Below are positions 10,569 to 21,721 of a stretch of DNA of 64,000 nucleotides, one piece after another. Position numbers and translations under genes: made by a program. The first letter of the stretch is position 1. Every line of letters starts with the position of its first letter. Source of the DNA: Doryteuthis pealeii. Taxonomy: Eukaryota; Mollusca; Cephalopoda; Myopsida; Loliginidae. The DNA lies in the NCBI GenBank assembly GCA_023376005.1, contig CM042162.1, positions 91,612,461-91,676,460 of the forward strand, read 5' to 3'. The notes under the pieces were generated by a model. The model did not search any database and was not told the DNA's origin. It worked only from the letters and a program-made list of their open reading frames with translations.

Positions 10569-10608
10569 CGCACAAGGAGTTGTGATGTTAGCGTACTGCT
10601 TCAGTATA

Positions 10609-10990
10609 TCATATACTCGCGTCCATGGCAGTTGCTACGCTGATTCCCGTGGTATTGTGGCGTGTAGGAGTGCCTATGACGTGAAGTTTCGTCAACGTGT
10701 CGGATAGGGTCCTAGTGCTCATGTGCACTGCCAGCTCGAAATGTGCCAGAAAATCTGCGCCAAGGATGGGGATCTTCACCGTTGGCGAGTGTAAAGTCCA
10801 TGTGAAGTCCCGTCGCATGCCGATGTTCAGAGTTAGCGTTTTGTCTCCGTATGTTGTTATGCCTGGAACCATTGGCAGCTTGTAGTTTGAACAGGGTGGG
10901 CTTAGCGGAGGGTTCGTTGCTGTGAGGTATCACGCTGATGGCCGCACCTGTGTCTACAAGGAATTTTAGCTTATTCCTCCGGTCCCATAC
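10609..10990 (-). pseudogene. Ty3/gypsy retropepsin fragment
   Basis: On the minus strand the catalytic motif VDTGA reads at 10957-10943, preceded by a segment like LFYVWDRRNKLKFL and followed by SVIPHS. After a frame change come TYGDKTLTLNIGMRRDFTW and ILGADFLAHFELAV, the conserved flap-side and C-terminal retropepsin motifs. This aspartic protease cleaves the retroelement polyprotein. The frame changes at about 10880 and no RT follows, so it is a broken relic. Confidence 0.8.
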
Positions 10991-11052
10991 ATAGAACAGA
11001 CGACATCGAGAACTTAAACTACCGGGTGAATCAGTCGTCGCGATTCTCCGGT

Positions 11053-11914
11053 TTAGTCGTTTCCCTGTGCCAATCGGTGCGTTGCAGGGAAGACGGCAGT
11101 TATTTGGCCACTCGGCACAAAAGGGTTCGTGGTACCAGCAACATCGTCGAAATCATTCGTTCTTCGCTGGCGAGCGTCATCTGGTTCGATTGGGCGAGGC
11201 GTCCCTTCGGGCGGATTACGTTTCCGTATCGGAGTCGGGCTTCTCCCGCGTTGCTCCCAAAGGGAGAGTTTATCTCGGCATCGCTTGTGAAGCTCGGCAA
11301 TTGCCTTCGTAGCCACTCTTTGCTCAACCGGCTGTTCAGGTGTCGTGTAGCGGCGTGCGAATGCCCTCGTCCGTTCTTTCTTAGACGATCAAAGCAGGAC
11401 CTCGGCAATTCGTCCAGGGCTGCGATGCTGGTCATTGGACGATGATCTTCGGTGACGGATTTCGTAGAAACACCACAAGTGTCACGGAGAATCTTTCTGA
11501 CACCTTCATGCTGGTCGAGTCTACCAGCGTATGTAAGCCGTAACAGTTGGACGGTGTCCTGTCACCTCTTCGTGACGGTTGGCCATGATTTTCCTGAATG
11601 ACGTTTTTATCCGGTGATTTGTTCTCTTCAGTATAACGTCCTTGCAAAAATCGTATGCGTGGACTTCGGGCAAGATCGGCAAGGACATGCTTGGAAAGCT
11701 CTTCATGAAGGGTTGATGGAGTCCTTGCAGCAGCCTTGCCAAACTTGCCTTTTGCGAGTGATTCCTGGACAAGTAATATGGCCTCGATTGTCAGGAAAAC
11801 CAGCCACTTTCGGTCCGGTAATATCCGGGATGCTATCGATGCTGCCATCCTCGTTGCGTTGTCCTTCCGCGAATCCCCCATTGCGCCAGTCGGCCTCAGC
11901 GTCGGTATCACCAC
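11053..11914 (-). pseudogene. Ty3/gypsy gag remnant
   Basis: Broken frames on the minus strand form a gag-like chain. HEELSKHVLADLARSPRIRF is followed by TLVDSTS and FLRNPSPKIIVQ, then SIAALDEL at about 11425. A segment with Cys/His spacing like CWYHEPFCAEW..CRLPC follows at about 11100-11150, just before the protease. The order capsid-like, zinc-binding, protease fits Ty3/gypsy elements of invertebrates. At least three frame changes make it non-functional. Base composition is clearly GC-richer than the surroundings. Confidence 0.7.
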
Positions 11915-11927
11915 TCGTGGTTGTTAT

Positions 11928-12172
11928 CCGAAATGTTGTTCACGTCGTGGCGGTCAACACTTTTTGTGTGTTCGTGAATTATGTCGTTCATCGTTCGGAA
12001 AGTCCCACTTGTTGTCGATGTCGATTGAAATATGTCGTTTCACGTCGGAAAGGTCACCCAACTTTTGTGGTGGACGATGGAAAGTCGTTCACGTCGGAAA
12101 GGTCACACTGTGCGGTGGTCGAGAATATGGTCGTTCACGTCGGAAGAAGGTTCACCACTTGTTGCGGGGCCG
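11928..12172. repeat. Degenerate 48-bp tandem repeats upstream of gag
   Basis: About five units of 44-51 bases share gtcgttcacgtcggaaaggt followed by cacc..ttgtgg. Units start near 11933, 11981, 12031, 12082 and 12126. They lie just upstream of gag in the retroelement's orientation, so they are probably part of its leader. Confidence 0.7.
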
Positions 12173-14040
12173 ATAAGGGATTGTCGGAACCCCCAACCAG
12201 GACTTTTAATTAGTGAAAAAACGAACTGGAAGGGCAAATGAAGAAGAGACAAAGGGCAAAAGAGATTTAGAATGGCAGGAAGTAAACCAGGTGGTCAATT
12301 TAAATTCACGAAGAATTACAAAGGTTAAATCGGGCAAGTTGCAGTTTTCGTCGCCGAGGTTGGTCGCTTCAAACGTTCGGTTCAGTCTTCGTTGATTCTG
12401 GGGGGTGGATAGGTCGTCGGTGTCGGGATGACAAGCTGGAATCCGGAATCGGGATTTACAGTGGCGTTCTACAGGGTTTTCGGTTACGTCGTGGGTACGG
12501 TTAACCGGTCTCGGTTTGCGTTAGATCGGCTGCGAAAGGCCCCGTCGTTAGTCCCGTCGAGACTGTTTCGGGTACGAGGCGTTGAAAACGTAACCAGCGT
12601 ACGGGACCGTTCGCCTTAAAGCACGTGCTTGCTTGGTTCTGATTTGGCCGCGGTTAATGCGGATTTTCAGAACCAGGCTGACGTGTGCGAAATGCCTCGA
12701 GTTAGCTAGTTGTTTGCTCGGCGGAAGATCGCAGTCGATGTTTTACCAACTAGACCTAGCGTTTACTGTCGGCGAGGGACTGCCTATTCTGGTCGTAAGA
12801 TCCAGATCTTCTAGGATTTTCGCCCTAGGATCGCATTTCTGGTTAAGAAAGAACTGAGGTAAAAGGGCGACTGGTTAGCTCTGAAAAGAAGCTGGGTTGT
12901 GTTAGCCTTGAAAAAGGCTGTATATTGCTGGACTTGGAAATATTTGGTGTCATCTCAGGCAAAGAACGAGGCTGGTCGCGCTCTAAGCGTCAAAATAAGG
13001 CAGGCGTTCAAACAAGCAGCGTAAGAGAGCGGCCGGTCAGGAATTCAGGAAAGGCCATTTGTTCAGAATAGGATTTCAGGATCGTTAACTGTCGGTGGGC
13101 TGGGGCTGTGAACGTCTCGGTCATCGCAAACGACTTTCTTAAATCCGAAAATTTGCCAGAATATCAAATGACGTCAGGGGGAAAACGTCGATAGAAATGA
13201 TGATGACATGTTTGCCTACTGGGACCCCAAAATCACGGAAAGGTGGTGAGCTTTAAAAGGGTAAAGCTGGCAAAAACTGGATATATCTGGTCAGAGAATG
13301 GAAAGGTTTGCATTACGTGCGAAAAGCACAACGCGTTGCTCTGATCTACGTGCGTTCGTTCAGAGAAAGGTCCAAGGGCGTTTTGGCCCCGACATAATAA
13401 GTTTAATGAATTGAGGATAATAGGAAGTTGGGCATCTAGGGCGATGGATTAAGCTACATTGAGTGTGTGGTTCTTATAATTGCATAGGAAGAACTTCATA
13501 GTAACCTTTCAGCTTTTAGGTGAATGATATGGGGATGTTTAAGGGCTGTTTTGATGTCTTTGTATTAAGGTTCACCAGGTGAGGTCAATTAATTCATATA
13601 AATATTCAAACATTTTAAAGACACCATAAAAAATTCCAATTACTTCAGGCCAATGCATAAATAACAAGGGACTCAATATTAAAAACAACAAACTTGATTG
13701 AGAAAAAAGTTTAACAAAAAGATTTAAAAACGCATAATACGCCGAGCAAGGTTTCTTTCAGTACTCTTATGTAACAAAAATTTAATTTTTTTTTAAAAGT
13801 TTCATTATAACATGTAAGAAAATAGTTATTAATTATGAAAGTGAGAAAGAAAGGGTAAAGAGTTCAAGTCACACGGCAGTCGTGGCAAGTTAATACTGTT
13901 GATTTCGTAAAAAGTATAAAGGAATAGACAGATTATATATTATTTCATACCTTCTATAGTGAATGTTTTGCTTTGGTCTACTTTAAAGTGGACGTGGATT
14001 TTGGTTAGCAAGAATAATTTCTTTCTGTGGGATCCGAAAA
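12173..14040. other. Possible retroelement leader/LTR, then unassigned sequence
   Basis: The GC-richer composition continues to about 13400, which suggests it belongs to the gypsy relic, but no TG..CA LTR border or primer-binding site could be defined. From 13400 to 14040 the sequence is AT-rich and unassigned. Confidence 0.35.
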
Positions 14041-14133
14041 AAGTTGGGTTTTTTATAGGTCGGGTCATGCGCCAAAAAGGGCCCTATGGCGTGTAGGGGA
14101 GTTAATAAGAGACGAATTATACTGGGTTTAAAA

Positions 14134-14615
14134 GGGGAAGCCTCTTAAATCTCCCAGTTGTAGGCAAATTGTTCGGAACGGGAAAGAAGACAAAACCACA
14201 CAATGGAATTAATTACATGTATGGACAAATAATACAATAATTTGTTGCAAATTTATTGGCATTTGCTACAAGACTTATCTGTGAGGTTAAAATACTTCGT
14301 AGAGAAGTGGTGATAAACAGAGGGTCCTGGTCGCTGTTAGAAGAAACGCTTCCTTCAGGTCCGTTCTCGTTTCTTCAGCCTTCTGTTAGTATCGCTATTG
14401 TGCAGCCTCTGTAGTATGCTGACCACAAGCATTAGAAAGTTTGTGGTTATGGACAAGGTTGGCTGGGAGGCGCTTATTTTTCGGCGTTCTTTTCCCTTGG
14501 AAACTGCTCCGGTAAGTGAAGGGTTGGATTTGCCGCCAACCTCGTCTGGTTGGCTATTCGGCTCCTAGCACAGGGGGAATTAATTCTCTATCAGATTTCC
14601 GATAATAATTTTACG
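14134..14615 (+). repeat. LTR-like segment, plus orientation
   Basis: It matches the reverse complement of 15775-16378. Shared landmarks are aagcctcttaaatctcccag, gtaggcaaattgttcgga, ggcatttgctacaagactta, tctgtgaggt..aaatact and ctctatcagatttccgata. There is no coding potential. An LTR or a long inverted arm is the likely origin. Confidence 0.55.
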
Positions 14616-15305
14616 GGGGAACAGTGATGCAGAGGAAATATATTAGGCGGAATTCAAAGGACAAGAGTACGGGCACGCATAATTATACTTACAAATTAAT
14701 AGTTTAATTACATAGGTTAAATGCACCAATGATTACTAAAATATACGCTAGAGAAACAAAAGGGGTAGTTAATTTGTTCAATTCAATGTTGTTGAGGTTA
14801 GGTTGGATTATAGCTACTGTAGTTTTTTAAGAGTCCTCAAAGGACCGTGAGTTTTAGGTAGCATTAGTTAAGTATTTAGTGGGGTTGAAGGGTTAAGTCC
14901 TGCGAGGAGTCTTTGTAGTAGACTTTCTAGTATCAGAGTGTTTGGAGGTTAAAGCATACTCGCGAAGTTATTGTATGGAATTCCAAAGCTTTTATATTTT
15001 CCTATGGAGAATGTAGCAGCAGTTTTATGTCTATTCGGTGTGTTGATAAAAGCTATATGTCCGTTTTTATCCTATGTTGGCAATCAGAAAATAGAGTAGG
15101 CAAAGATGCTACCACCCACCTTTTATGTACCCACTAATGGGGTGTTAGGAGTAAAAATGAGAAGGGTGAAAGAAAGCAGACGCGGCGCTTTTATAGACAT
15201 TTATCACGTGATCATAAGGAGGGCAGCTATTTGATTTACTTCCCTTATCAATTCTGAAACATAGCGCTAATTTATTGATTTACCAGTGTGTGTGTGTGTG
15301 TGTGT

Positions 15306-15552
15306 GTTAGTCAGTCGGTAGAGCGTTCGGCTAGAAACCACAAGTCTAGTCGATAACGGTCCTCGCCCAACCTCAGCGTGATGAGTAGCACAGGGATCTG
15401 TGCGGCCGCGTAAGTAAGGAAGCTGTGGTAGGTGTGGTGCACCACTCAGGGACGCTTGAAAATAAATCTCCTTGGTCTAGCGCTATTGAAAAGGGGATAG
15501 ACTCCCTCGCTGGCATGGCTATTTACCGACATTAGGCCCGCCCCGCGACTTT
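15306..15552 (+). mobile_element. SINE-B copy (tRNA-derived)
   Basis: The head gtcggtagagcgttcggcta and ..gtctagtcgataacgg are degraded A- and B-box regions of a tRNA. The body holds gtagcacagggatctgtgcgg, gtaggtgtggtgcacc, ctccttggtctagcgctatt, gaaaaggggatagactccct and ccgacattaggcc. Copies occur at 37455 (-), 45703 and 54557. It follows a (TG)n tract. Confidence 0.75.
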
Positions 15553-15774
15553 TTTTATATAATTATTTACGATATTGGAATACATATGAATATACAAGAC
15601 ACTCGTGCGATATATTTATTCACATATAGAGAGATTTTTTTTTTATTTGAACCACCAATTTTCAACCAACAAAACTTTGTTTTAAAGTATTCTTCATGGT
15701 CTTCTGTATAAGTAATGGGGTCAAAGAGGGATAAATCACATTTTATTATGGATTAAAAAAAAAAAAGGATTCAA

Positions 15775-16378
15775 GTAAAATATTTATCGGAAACTTGATA
15801 GAGATTTATTCTTACCCCCTGCCGCAGGGGCGAATAGCCAACATACGATTGTGCGCCAGAATCAAAACCTTTATTTATCTGGAGATTGCCCCGAAGCGAG
15901 TCGGTTAAAAATAAAGCGCTTCCACGACCTTGCCCTTAACCCAGCAACTTCTAAAGACTGTCACATAGCATAACTCACTGGAAGGTCGTTTCGACAGCAT
16001 ACTTATCAGAAGGCTGAGGACCTAAATAGTCAACTTTAAAAAAGGGCCCCATCCAACGTCATTTTTAAAAAGAACAGTTACCCAGGCGAGAAGCTTCTAA
16101 AAAGAGCATCCCCTACTTTTACTTATCGGGACGGAGAACCGACAAAACGGGACGCGTCTCTACAGAACTCTACAACCAGCGACCAGAATACACCTGTTAG
16201 CGCCACTTCTCCAACGAAACAGTATTTCACCTCACAGATAAGTCTCGTAGCAAATGCCACTAAAATTTGCAACATATTCTTGTACTATTTGTTAATACAT
16301 GTATTAAATTTCCATTGTGTGTTTGTCTTCTTTCGTCCGAATAATTTGCCTACGACTGGGAGAAATAAGAGGCTCCCC
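15775..16378 (-). repeat. LTR-like segment, minus orientation
   Basis: It is the inverted partner of 14134-14615, with about 120-150 extra bases in its middle (about 16020-16160). Confidence 0.55.
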
Positions 16379-16446
16379 TAAAGACCTTTACATTCCTCTT
16401 AATATCAATTTATGATTTAGACAAAGTTATAGAAACCTATATAAAA

Positions 16447-17330
16447 GTTACACGGCATAGTCAAAACATACAAGAAAAAAAACAACACAACAAGGATATG
16501 TGCACTGAACAGTTGTTCAGACCCCAGAATAAAAATCTGGATATTTTGAAAAAATAAAAAGGAAATAACCCTTATGTCTCTTTAGTCTTTCGTAAAGAAA
16601 AAGAACAATCATTAGTAAATGATTGAAAGTTTAAGTGGATTTTAAATCTAGAAGGTGGCATGTTGAAGTCGATATGTAAACTCTAGAACAAACTTTAATT
16701 TGGTATTGTCTGCGTTATTCGGACTATTGTCCTCCTCTTGATTGTTATCTGTACAACGTTTTAACCGATGTACCCTCCGGCGTTCTTCAAGTATTTCTTG
16801 TCGTAATCGAGAACCTTCTCGGATACGGGAACCTTCTTGTCGTAATCGGGAGACATCATGGAACTTTGAAACTAACCCTTAATTCAGCCCACGGGGATAT
16901 CCTGTTCTCATTCTGCTAACCATAGCTGGGCACAGGTGTTAAGCTGTGTTAATTATTATTCTATGTTACTGCTGCCCTTAACCAGGATGGAACCTGCTGT
17001 CCAGAGATAACTGTCACTTAGAACTGTCTTATCCGAACTCCTTTATCCACTTGGCCATGTGCTTTAATTTATCCATCAAAAATTGTAAGTTTGAAAATAT
17101 GCAATTTTGAGTAACGTATTTTACAATATTTTTATGTTTAAAAATTATTTCTAACGATATTTATTTTTCTTTTGGAAGACTAAAGAGACATAAGTTTCCC
17201 CTTTGTTTTCAAAATATCGGGATCTTTAGTCTGAGCTTGAATCAAACTGTTCAGTATGCGTATCCTTGTTGTGTTATTATTTTTTTCTTACGTGTTTTGG
17301 CTGCGCCGTGTACCTTTTTTTTTTGTAGGA
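16447..17330. mobile_element. Foldback element with a SINE-A inside
   Basis: The left arm 16447-16596 (tacacggcatagtcaaaaca ... ttatgtctctttagtcttt) is inverted against the right arm 17178-17330 (aagactaaagagacataag ... cgtgttttggctgcgccgtg). The interior holds a SINE-A copy, so the SINE inserted into the foldback unit or was captured by it. Confidence 0.65.
16695..17060 (-). mobile_element. SINE-A copy (tRNA-derived)
   Basis: On the minus strand it starts gccaagtggataaaggag, a tRNA A-box-like head, followed by aagacagttctaagtgacag. A B-box-like site follows. The tail holds a decayed hammerhead-like core at about 16758-16790 (TTGAAGA, CGCCG, AAAACGTTGTACAG). Other copies are at 21322 and 57808. 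Confidence 0.7.
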
Positions 17331-17837
17331 AATCTTTACACATCTAGACTTCCGTAACTTTCCGAAATCGTAAATTAAAATTTATTTTAATATCTAGAAA
17401 AAGGGAAATAACTGAAGATTATAAAAACGTTGAGTTTTCTCCCTTTTTGCCTATCTGTATAAAATTTTGCCTTTGTTACAATACAAAATAGAGAAATTTA
17501 TTCTTAATGTTAGAAATTTCTGTAATAAAGAAACTGAACAATGATTTTTTTCTTTGTTTTCTAAAGGCTTGTCTTGTATTTTTTCTTTTCTCTTTTTTCT
17601 TTCTTTTTTTTTTGCAATCAAGTTCATTTTGAGAAAGTGAATTTTGATTGTCAGTTAAAAGGGAAATAACTTTTGTTAAAGAAGAACAGAATTATTTCCC
17701 TTTAATTAACAAATTTTATAAACGTTGTCTGACCCGATACGGAGAATTTGAATAAGACCTTTATTCCCAAATTAAAAAAAAACAAAACTTTTGTTGGTAT
17801 TTAAAAAAGATTGTTTTGTCATCATACAATGAAAATG

Positions 17838-17838
17838 A

Positions 17839-17879
<41 letters not shown>

Positions 17880-17912
17880 GTGTGTGTGTGTGTATGTGTG
17901 TGGTATTTGTGG
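17838..17912. repeat. (TA)n(TG)n microsatellite
   Basis: Simple dinucleotide runs: TA followed by TG. Confidence 0.95.
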
Positions 17913-18044
17913 GAAAAGTGACTTATCGCTGAAAATGGTCACAATGGTTAGTTGATTTAAGTTTCACAATGATAAGACAGCGATATAACAAATATAAAGT
18001 GCTCAATACGTTAGTAGAGAAAATGTATTATCATAAAGGTACAC

Positions 18045-18085
18045 GGTAATAACCTCCTCGAGTTTCACCATAAGGATCTTCAGGG
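18045..18085 (-). ncRNA. Weak hammerhead-like core
   Basis: On the minus strand CTGAAGA is followed by T, CC, UUAU, GG, U, GAAA and CTCGAGG. Stem II is only two sure pairs and no stem I was found, so it is a weak member of the CUGANGA-stem-GAAA set. Confidence 0.25.
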
Positions 18086-18469
18086 TTAAATCCACTGGAT
18101 TAATCAAGATATTGATTAATTGCAGTCGATTTCACGTGTGTATTTTTTCGCAATAAACGGTTGATTATAGGTCCGCAGTCGAAGAACGTTGATTTAAAAT
18201 TCAAAAATCCAAAAAGAGAGGAAGCTACATTTTTTTTTTCAAAGGATCAAAATATAAACATTGTTAGAAATCCGCTTTGTGCTATTGTTTTAATGGTTTA
18301 CGACAATGATGAGGATTGTCTATATTATTATAGAGTCTGTAGTGATTAAACGTGGTTTTATTAATGTATGTCTAAATTTATTTATTTTGATTAAAGCCAA
18401 TAGAATGTGTATATATGTATACACACATGGAGGTGTACTTTTACCATTTCAATGGTCTTATTATTATTA

Positions 18470-18480
18470 TTAATATATAT

Positions 18481-18528
<48 letters not shown>

Positions 18529-18533
18529 TATAG
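18470..18533. repeat. (TA)n microsatellite
   Basis: An interrupted TA run directly left of the hammerhead element. Confidence 0.95.
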
Positions 18534-18800
18534 AGTCCTCGCCTGTCAGCTTGGCAGTCGAGGTTTCGAGTCACACACGTAGCAGTCTCCCATGTCTATA
18601 ACCTTGCTGATGAGACCTAATAGGTCGAAATGTTCATTCAGGGATTGACATTTTCTCGATTTGTTTAGCCTTACATTTGAACAAAATTCATTAATTATTA
18701 ACTAATTAATTTTCAAAATTAGGTATGACTTCAATTAAGCACATATCCTCCAAAAATTGTCGGCTAAAGCCATATAAAAATAAACACATTTGTTTGTTAC
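18534..18800 (+). mobile_element. Hammerhead-bearing element 1
   Basis: From the left it holds a tRNA-like stretch with a B-box-like gaggtttcgagtca (about 18560-18574), a complete hammerhead (18602-18643), an AT-rich spacer, and the tail ttaggtatgacttcaattaa ... ccaaaaattgtcggctaaag. The tail is shared with 42185-42400 and the palindrome at 6565. (TA)n and (CA)n(TA)n flank it. No ORF is present; it resembles non-autonomous ribozyme-bearing retroelements. Confidence 0.7.
18602..18643 (+). ncRNA. Type I hammerhead ribozyme 1
   Basis: Stem I is CCUUG (18602-18606) with CAGGG (18639-18643). CUGAUGA is at 18607-18613. Stem II is GACCU/AGGUC with an AAU loop (18614-18626). GAAA is at 18627-18630. 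Stem III is minimal, AUG/CAU around UU. The cleavage triplet is AUU with the cut expected after 18638. All invariant hammerhead core bases are present. The very short stem III fits the minimal, often dimer-active, hammerheads reported in retroelements. Confidence 0.82.
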
Positions 18801-18807
18801 TTACCCT

Positions 18808-18834
18808 CACACACACACACACACACACAACACA

Positions 18835-18896
<62 letters not shown>

Positions 18897-18905
18897 TATA
18901 TAAAA
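18808..18905. repeat. (CA)n(TA)n microsatellite
   Basis: Simple runs of CA, then TA. Confidence 0.95.
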
Positions 18906-19028
18906 GTAAATAAAAATAAAATAATAGATTATTATAATTACTTACAGTGGGGATATGAGATTTTGTTAATGTGTTGCTTAAATATTTTTATTTTATCCTT
19001 TTATTTTATTCATTCTATTTTATTTTTA

Positions 19029-19029
<1 letters not shown>

Positions 19030-19088
<59 letters not shown>

Positions 19089-19110
19089 TATATATTTAAT
19101 AATAATAAGA
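19030..19110. repeat. (TA)n microsatellite
   Basis: Simple TA run with minor interruptions. Confidence 0.95.
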
Positions 19111-21185
19111 CCATTGAAATTAATTCTATAATCCTGTTTTCCCACAACTTTTTATCTTTCCTGCTTGCCGTTGCTTGCAGTTGCTTGCAGTTCTTTTGGA
19201 AGTTTTCCAAGGAATTTCATTTTAAAACAGAAAATACCAGAAGGAATGGTCATCCAAACGGACAATAACTGTGTGGATTTAGCAGATGAGAGGGAGAGAG
19301 GGTGTGGCGATTAATACAAAATTAAAATTAAAAACAAAACAAACAACAAACTCCCATGAGCCTTCAGCGGAAGAAACCTCCGCGCATGTGCGAGAAAAGG
19401 GACCGACTACCGACACCCAAAAGAATATCTCGGCCATTTCTAGTCTAGGCCCTAACTGAGTCTAGTCGCTCCCACTGACCAGGGAGATATTCCCTTGCCA
19501 CAGATTACTATGACCGGTTAAAAAAGCCTAAGTCATAAAACCACATTGTGCCTTTGTCTCTTTCTTTTTCGTTCCTTAAATTCCTTCCTTTTCGGCGCGA
19601 CTACTGAAAGCAAAAACCCCTAGGAACACGCATAGAGAATATCCAGCTACCTTTAGAATACCAAAACCTCTTGCTACCCTATAAGAGTCTCATAGTCAAG
19701 CAGTAACAATTTTTCTAATGTACCAAATAAATGTATGGTCTATGAAATTATGTTTTTTTTTTTAGGATGAGGTATTAGACTTTTAGGTTATTTTTGGTAC
19801 GTGAAGAAAAGCCAACGCACAAAAAGTTAGGGATAATCTTCTAATGGAGTACAGACTCTTAGTAAACACCGTTTCTTTCTCGAATTATTGGACCAGCTGG
19901 TTCAAATCCTTCGATAAACAAACAATATACACTATTTTCTCCGTTGCCGACACTGTCATTCCTCCCACCGCCTGGTTCGTTCTCCCTCAGTGTAAACAAC
20001 TGCCTGCTTTTATTATAGTTCACCTAGGCGTTATGTAAATTACACCTCTTGCCGTTCGAGGCTTTCATACACAGCACAGGCTCGCTGGTTGTTTAAAACC
20101 CTATTATATTTGTTTCTTCGTTCTTATGAGTTGTCAGACTGGAAAGGAATTAAAGGAAGGAAAAAGAAGAAACAAAGACAAAAGGCACTTTTAGGTTTCA
20201 AACTTTTATTCTAGGTTCATAGTTATTTCCTGGAGGGGAAATTTCTTCCTGTGTCAGTCGTAGCGTGTGTTCCCAGTCAAGGCCTGAGTTGGAATAGCCG
20301 AGGGATTTTCTTGGCGCCAGTAAAGCTTCCTTTTCTCTGCGCATGTCAAGAGGGTTCTTCCTGTCTGAGGGCTACTGGGAGATTTAAAAAAAAAATTCTA
20401 ATTTTATTTTAATCCCCACAAAATACAGTGGTACCTTAACTTAGGAGTTTAACTCTTTCTGCTCGTACTCAATTTGTTGTATACTCTTCTTTTTCCTTTC
20501 TTCTATTATTCTTCTGTTCATCTTTGGTATCTTACGTTCTTCTAGCGTCTCTTCTAACGTCTCGGTGGTCGGTCGCACTTAATTCATTTTTTCTTCTAGA
20601 TCAGTCTTGTTACCAAGACATTCATCAACCACAAAACCATGTTATTTATTGAAACCTTTTATTTACTTAACTAAACATATTTCTCTAACTAATCACAGCG
20701 CGCGTGTGCAGTGAGTCTCAGCTAAAGCAGAAACATCTTCTCTGCCTGACGTCCAAGCTGAAACTGAAGACCCAACCATGTCCAACGTGACTTCACGTAT
20801 TTCGCGGGCTTTCTATAATATTCCATGGAAAGTCCCGTCCGTGATATGAAAAGGGGCCATCTCTTCAGAAATACAGGGTACTGACAATAATCTATGCATA
20901 GACTATGTAACAAATTTAGTCGTATATCAAAACAATTTGAAGGAACAAATTGAAACAAACTGTAATGCCATTAATCCATTCCAGTCTACCCCTAAAAAAA
21001 ACAGACTAATTTTTTGTTACGTTTTTTTCTATTTTAAATAAGATAAATAGTTCTGTATTGTATAAAAACATGATAAAATAGAATGCAACGAATTGTGTGC
21101 TGTAATATGTTTTAAAGTTTTTTTGTTTTTTTTATAGATTATATTTTTCTTTGGCGTAATAAATTTGAAAACTCAAATGTTTTTA
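19111..21185. other. Unassigned sequence
   Basis: No recognisable gene. About 20490-20570 and 55090-55170 share a pyrimidine-rich segment with cttctagcgtctcttctaacgtct. About 20427-20455 (acagtggtaccttaactt) is the edge of a family L MITE. Confidence 0.4.
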
Positions 21186-21189
21186 TTTC

Positions 21190-21320
21190 TCTGAATGTTT
21201 GAGATGAGGCTTGATGATTAGTATTATTTGCGTTATTCGGACTTTTGTCCTCATCTTTATTGTTATCTGTACAACTTTTCGACCGATATGCCCTCTAGCC
21301 TTCTTCAGGTATTTCCAATT
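21190..21320 (-). repeat. SINE-A tail fragment, reversed
   Basis: On the minus strand it reads CTGAAGA, A, GGCT..., GGTC, GAAA, AGTTGTACAG, then gatgaggacaaaagtccgaa. It joins head-to-head with the SINE-A copy that follows. Confidence 0.6.
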
Positions 21321-21321
21321 G

Positions 21322-21700
21322 TGGATAAAGGAGTTAGGTTGAGACAGTTCTAAGTGACAGTAATCTCTACATTGCAGGTTCAATCCTGATTAAGGGCAGC
21401 AATAACATAGAATGATAATTAACACAGCTTAACGCCTGCACCCCAGATTAGCGGAATGAGAACAGGATACCCCATGGACTGAATAAAGGGTTAGGTTCAA
21501 AGTTCCGTGATGGCTCCCGATTACGACAAGAAGGTTCCCGGTTACGACAAGAAAGTTCCCGAGTCCGAAAAAGAAGGTTCCTGAGCCCGACAAGAAATAC
21601 CTGAAGAAGGCCGGAGGGCTTATCGGCCGAAACGTTGTACAGATAACAATCAAGATGAGGACAATAGTCCGAATAACACAGATAATATTAGATGTTTTTA
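21322..21700 (+). mobile_element. SINE-A copy with hammerhead-like tail
   Basis: The head gtggataaaggagttagg and the B-box-like gcaggttcaatcctgat are tRNA-like. The body has gattagcggaatgagaacag and short tandem ttcccgattacgacaagaag units. The tail is CTGAAGA (21601-21607), A, GGCCG (21609-21613), loop, CGGCC (21624-21628), GAAA (21629-21632), CGTTGTACAG. The end is gacaatagtccgaataacac. Confidence 0.75.
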
Positions 21701-21721
21701 GTGAACTTATTACCATAAGTG

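Noticed and set aside
11614..12213. 199-residue plus-strand frame in the gypsy relic
   Set aside because: It is the opposite strand of gag and of the 48-bp repeats. The recognisable motifs are on the minus strand.
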